A DNA stretch of 5,819 nucleotides from positions 14,237-20,055 of the forward strand of contig JAGXLP010000007.1 of the NCBI GenBank assembly GCA_018334615.1. The letters are read 5' to 3'. Origin of the DNA: Candidatus Bipolaricaulota bacterium (GTDB lineage: Bacteria; Bipolaricaulota; Bipolaricaulia; M55B111). The notes beneath the pieces were generated by a model that was given only the letters and a program-made list of their open reading frames with translations, did no database searches and was not told where the DNA came from. Positions 3,922-5,819 of this stretch are shown piece by piece; the first letter of the stretch is position 1; the number at the start of each line of letters is the position of its first letter. The position numbers were made by a program, and so were the translations under genes.

Positions 3922-5819
3922 GTGAAACCTTATGGTTCCTGGAAGACGCCGATTTCGGCAGAAAAAGTGGCTTCGATGAAAGTCGGGCTTAGTGAAATTC
4001 GTATTGACGGAGATTATGTGTACTGGTTAGAAACTCGGCCGAGTGAAAACGGGAGAACTGTTCTAGTTCGATTGGGGCGTCAGGGCACGAGGGAAGACCT
4101 GACGCCGGAAGGGTTCAACGTCAGAAGCCGCGTTCACGAGTACGGCGGTGGATCGTATGTGGTTGATGGCGGAACGATATTTTTTACAAACTTTGAAGAT
4201 CAGAGGATCTATAAGTTAATTCCGGGAAAACAGCCTCGTCCTATCACGCCGGAAGGGAACTACCGCTATGCCGATTTTTCTTTTGACGAAAAAAGACGGT
4301 TGATATGGGCTATTTGTGAAGATCATACCGATGAGAATAAGGAAGCGAGCAATTATTTGGTGTCCCTTAATCCTGACGAGCTCGCGAAGCATCAAATAGC
4401 TACCCGGGGGCACGATTTTTATTCTTCTCCGCGTCTTAGTCCAAATGGAAAGAAAATGGCCTGGGTCACATGGGATCACACAAATATGCCCTGGGACGAG
4501 ACACAACTTCACGTAGCTAGTTTAAGTGAAAGCGGAGAAATTAAAAATTCGAAAGTAATTGCCGGGACGGACTCGGAGTCCGTAACCCAACCAAAATGGG
4601 GCCCCGACGGGGCTCTTTACTTTATTTCGGATAAAAGTAACTGGTGGAACCTCTATCGCTGGTCGGGGGGAGAAACTGACCGCTTCGTGGCACAAGAGGC
4701 AGAAATTGGAAAGCCACAGTGGAAGTTCGGAATGTCTACTTACGACTTTATTTCCACCTCCGAGATAATATTTGCCTTTACAAAAAATGGCAGGTGGTTT
4801 CTTGCAAAAAAGGAATTGGAGAACGGGGATATAGAAATGGGTCAGGTTCCATACACTCAGATTTCTTCGGTCAGGGCTGCAGGCAATAAGGTCTGGTTTA
4901 TTGGTGGAGGCCCAGGTAATCCACGGGGAGTTAGAAGATACCACTGGGAGAATCGAGAGGTTGAAACGCTAAAGCTTTCTACAACTATGGACCTTGACCA
5001 GGGTTACGTATCTACCCCGGAGAGTATAGAATTTTCTTCGGGAGAAGATGAGACTGTTCACGGTTTCTTCTATCCGCCTTGCAATAAGGAGTTTGACGGC
5101 CCAAAACGCGAGAAGCCTCCCCTATTGGTTATCAGTCATGGAGGGCCAACTTCGGCGACCGGTGACTCCTTCTCCTACGAAATACAATTTTGGACCACCC
5201 GAGGGTTCTCGGTTTTGGACATTAATTACCGAGGTAGCACGGGATTTGGTCGCGAGTACAGGGAAGAACTGAAAGGAGAATGGGGTCTGGTCGACGTCGA
5301 GGACTGTGTTAATGGCGCACTTCAACTGGTGGAAGAAGAGAGGGTCGACCGGGATAAATTGGTTATCAGGGGAGGAAGTGCGGGAGGATATACGACCCTT
5401 GCGGCGCTTACTTTTAAAGAAGTCTTTGACGCAGGAGCAAGTTATTACGGGGTTAGTGACCCGGCCGCACTGGCAAGAGATACACACAAATTTGAATCTC
5501 GATATCTTGACAGCCTGATCGGACCTTATCCAGAGGAAGAAGATATTTACGACGCGCGTTCTCCTCTAAAACATGCCGATAGGGTTTCCTGTCCCGTGAT
5601 ATTCTTTCAGGGCTCCGAAGACCGTGTAGTACCACCAAATCAGGCCGAGAGAATGTATGATTCCATTAAGGAGCGTGGTATCCCCACGTCATATCTAACT
5701 TTTGAAGGGGAACAGCACGGATTTAGAAAGGAAGAGAGCATCAAACAAGCCTTTGAAGCTGAGCTCTACTTTTATTCGAAAATATTTGATTTTACCCCCG
5801 GGGGAGAAGTCGAAGAAAT
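3913..5819 (+). CDS. Prolyl-oligopeptidase-family (S9) serine peptidase, 3' end outside the window
   Basis: There are 635 codons in the window and no stop. Family members are about 620-680 residues, so little is missing. No signal peptide is seen, so it is probably a cytoplasmic enzyme that cleaves short peptides, like acylaminoacyl- or dipeptidyl-peptidases; the exact specificity cannot be read. The N-terminus (KPYGSWKTPISAEKVA) and RVHEYGGGSY (73-82) are typical of this bacterial S9 group. Residues about 25-370 form the beta-propeller that gates the active site, with WD-like blades such as SPRLSPNGKKMAWVTWD and PKWGPDGALYFISDKSNWWNLYRW. The catalytic domain follows from about 385: HGGP (409-412), NYRGSTGFG (438-446), nucleophile Ser489 in GGSAGGY, Asp570 in GSEDRVVP and His602 in GEQHGF. 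All three triad residues are present. It starts at TTG behind a strong ribosome binding site, with a long structured leader upstream. Confidence 0.93.
   Translation, partial: MSKVKPYGSWKTPISAEKVASMKVGLSEIRIDGDYVYWLETRPSENGRTVLVRLGRQGTREDLTPEGFNVRSRVHEYGGGSYVVDGGTIFFTNFEDQRIYKLIPGKQPRPITPEGNYRYADFSFDEKRRLIWAICEDHTDENKEASNYLVSLNPDELAKHQIATRGHDFYSSPRLSPNGKKMAWVTWDHTNMPWDETQLHVASLSESGEIKNSKVIAGTDSESVTQPKWGPDGALYFISDKSNWWNLYRWSGGETDRFVAQEAEIGKPQWKFGMSTYDFISTSEIIFAFTKNGRWFLAKKELENGDIEMGQVPYTQISSVRAAGNKVWFIGGGPGNPRGVRRYHWENREVETLKLSTTMDLDQGYVSTPESIEFSSGEDETVHGFFYPPCNKEFDGPKREKPPLLVISHGGPTSATGDSFSYEIQFWTTRGFSVLDINYRGSTGFGREYREELKGEWGLVDVEDCVNGALQLVEEERVDRDKLVIRGGSAGGYTTLAALTFKEVFDAGASYYGVSDPAALARDTHKFESRYLDSLIGPYPEEEDIYDARSPLKHADRVSCPVIFFQGSEDRVVPPNQAERMYDSIKERGIPTSYLTFEGEQHGFRKEESIKQAFEAELYFYSKIFDFTPGGEVEE

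Noticed and set aside
4216..4944. Two minus-strand open frames of 98 and 140 codons inside the S9 gene
   Set aside because: Both lie opposite the well-supported propeller domain of the peptidase and show no domain or start signals.
5048..5638. Several short frames on both strands in the S9 catalytic domain
   Set aside because: They overlap the HGGP, GGSAGGY and GSEDRVVP motifs of the real frame and are shadows of it.

Overview
The window is bacterial chromosomal DNA of moderate GC content. It carries Shine-Dalgarno-led genes, sigma70-type TATAAT-like hexamers and one TTG start codon. Nothing in it fixes the phylum. There are no rRNA or tRNA genes, no CRISPR array and no intact mobile element. 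It reads as an ordinary metabolic and housekeeping neighbourhood with unusually rich intergenic regions.

Layout: (1) 1-981, minus strand, a secreted or membrane-anchored NHL/SMP-30-like beta-propeller protein. (2) 1247-2155, minus strand, a ten-helix EamA/DMT-type transporter whose promoter lies so close to the ATG that its mRNA may be leaderless. (3) 2156-2593, a 438-bp divergent intergenic region with palindromes, hairpins, a possible fragment of a decayed reading frame and the hydrolase promoter. (4) 2594-3361, plus strand, a membrane-anchored alpha/beta hydrolase with a visible Ser-Asp-His triad. (5) 3362-3912, a 551-bp intergenic region. (6) 3913 to the window end, plus strand, a prolyl-oligopeptidase-family (S9) serine peptidase. 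It starts at TTG and runs off the end of the window with its catalytic triad already present.

The most interesting part is 3606-3903. A perfect TATAAT hexamer is followed, just past its expected start point, by a 120-nt rod-like inverted-repeat structure (3629-3748) with perfect 12-, 9- and 6-bp helices. Its 14-nt apical loop contains CCTCCTTT, identical to the usual anti-Shine-Dalgarno end of 16S rRNA. The loop can form ten contiguous pairs (two of them G-U) with the ribosome binding site of the S9 peptidase gene 200 nt downstream. I recognise no known RNA family here. It is a candidate undescribed cis-acting translational control element, or a small RNA that targets Shine-Dalgarno sites. 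The same loop can make seven pairs with the hydrolase ribosome binding site.

The four proteins do not form an obvious pathway. Two are alpha/beta-hydrolase-fold enzymes on the same strand. The other two are a transporter and an extracytoplasmic propeller read in the opposite direction. Each gene seems to have its own promoter; no gene pair is close enough for a convincing operon.
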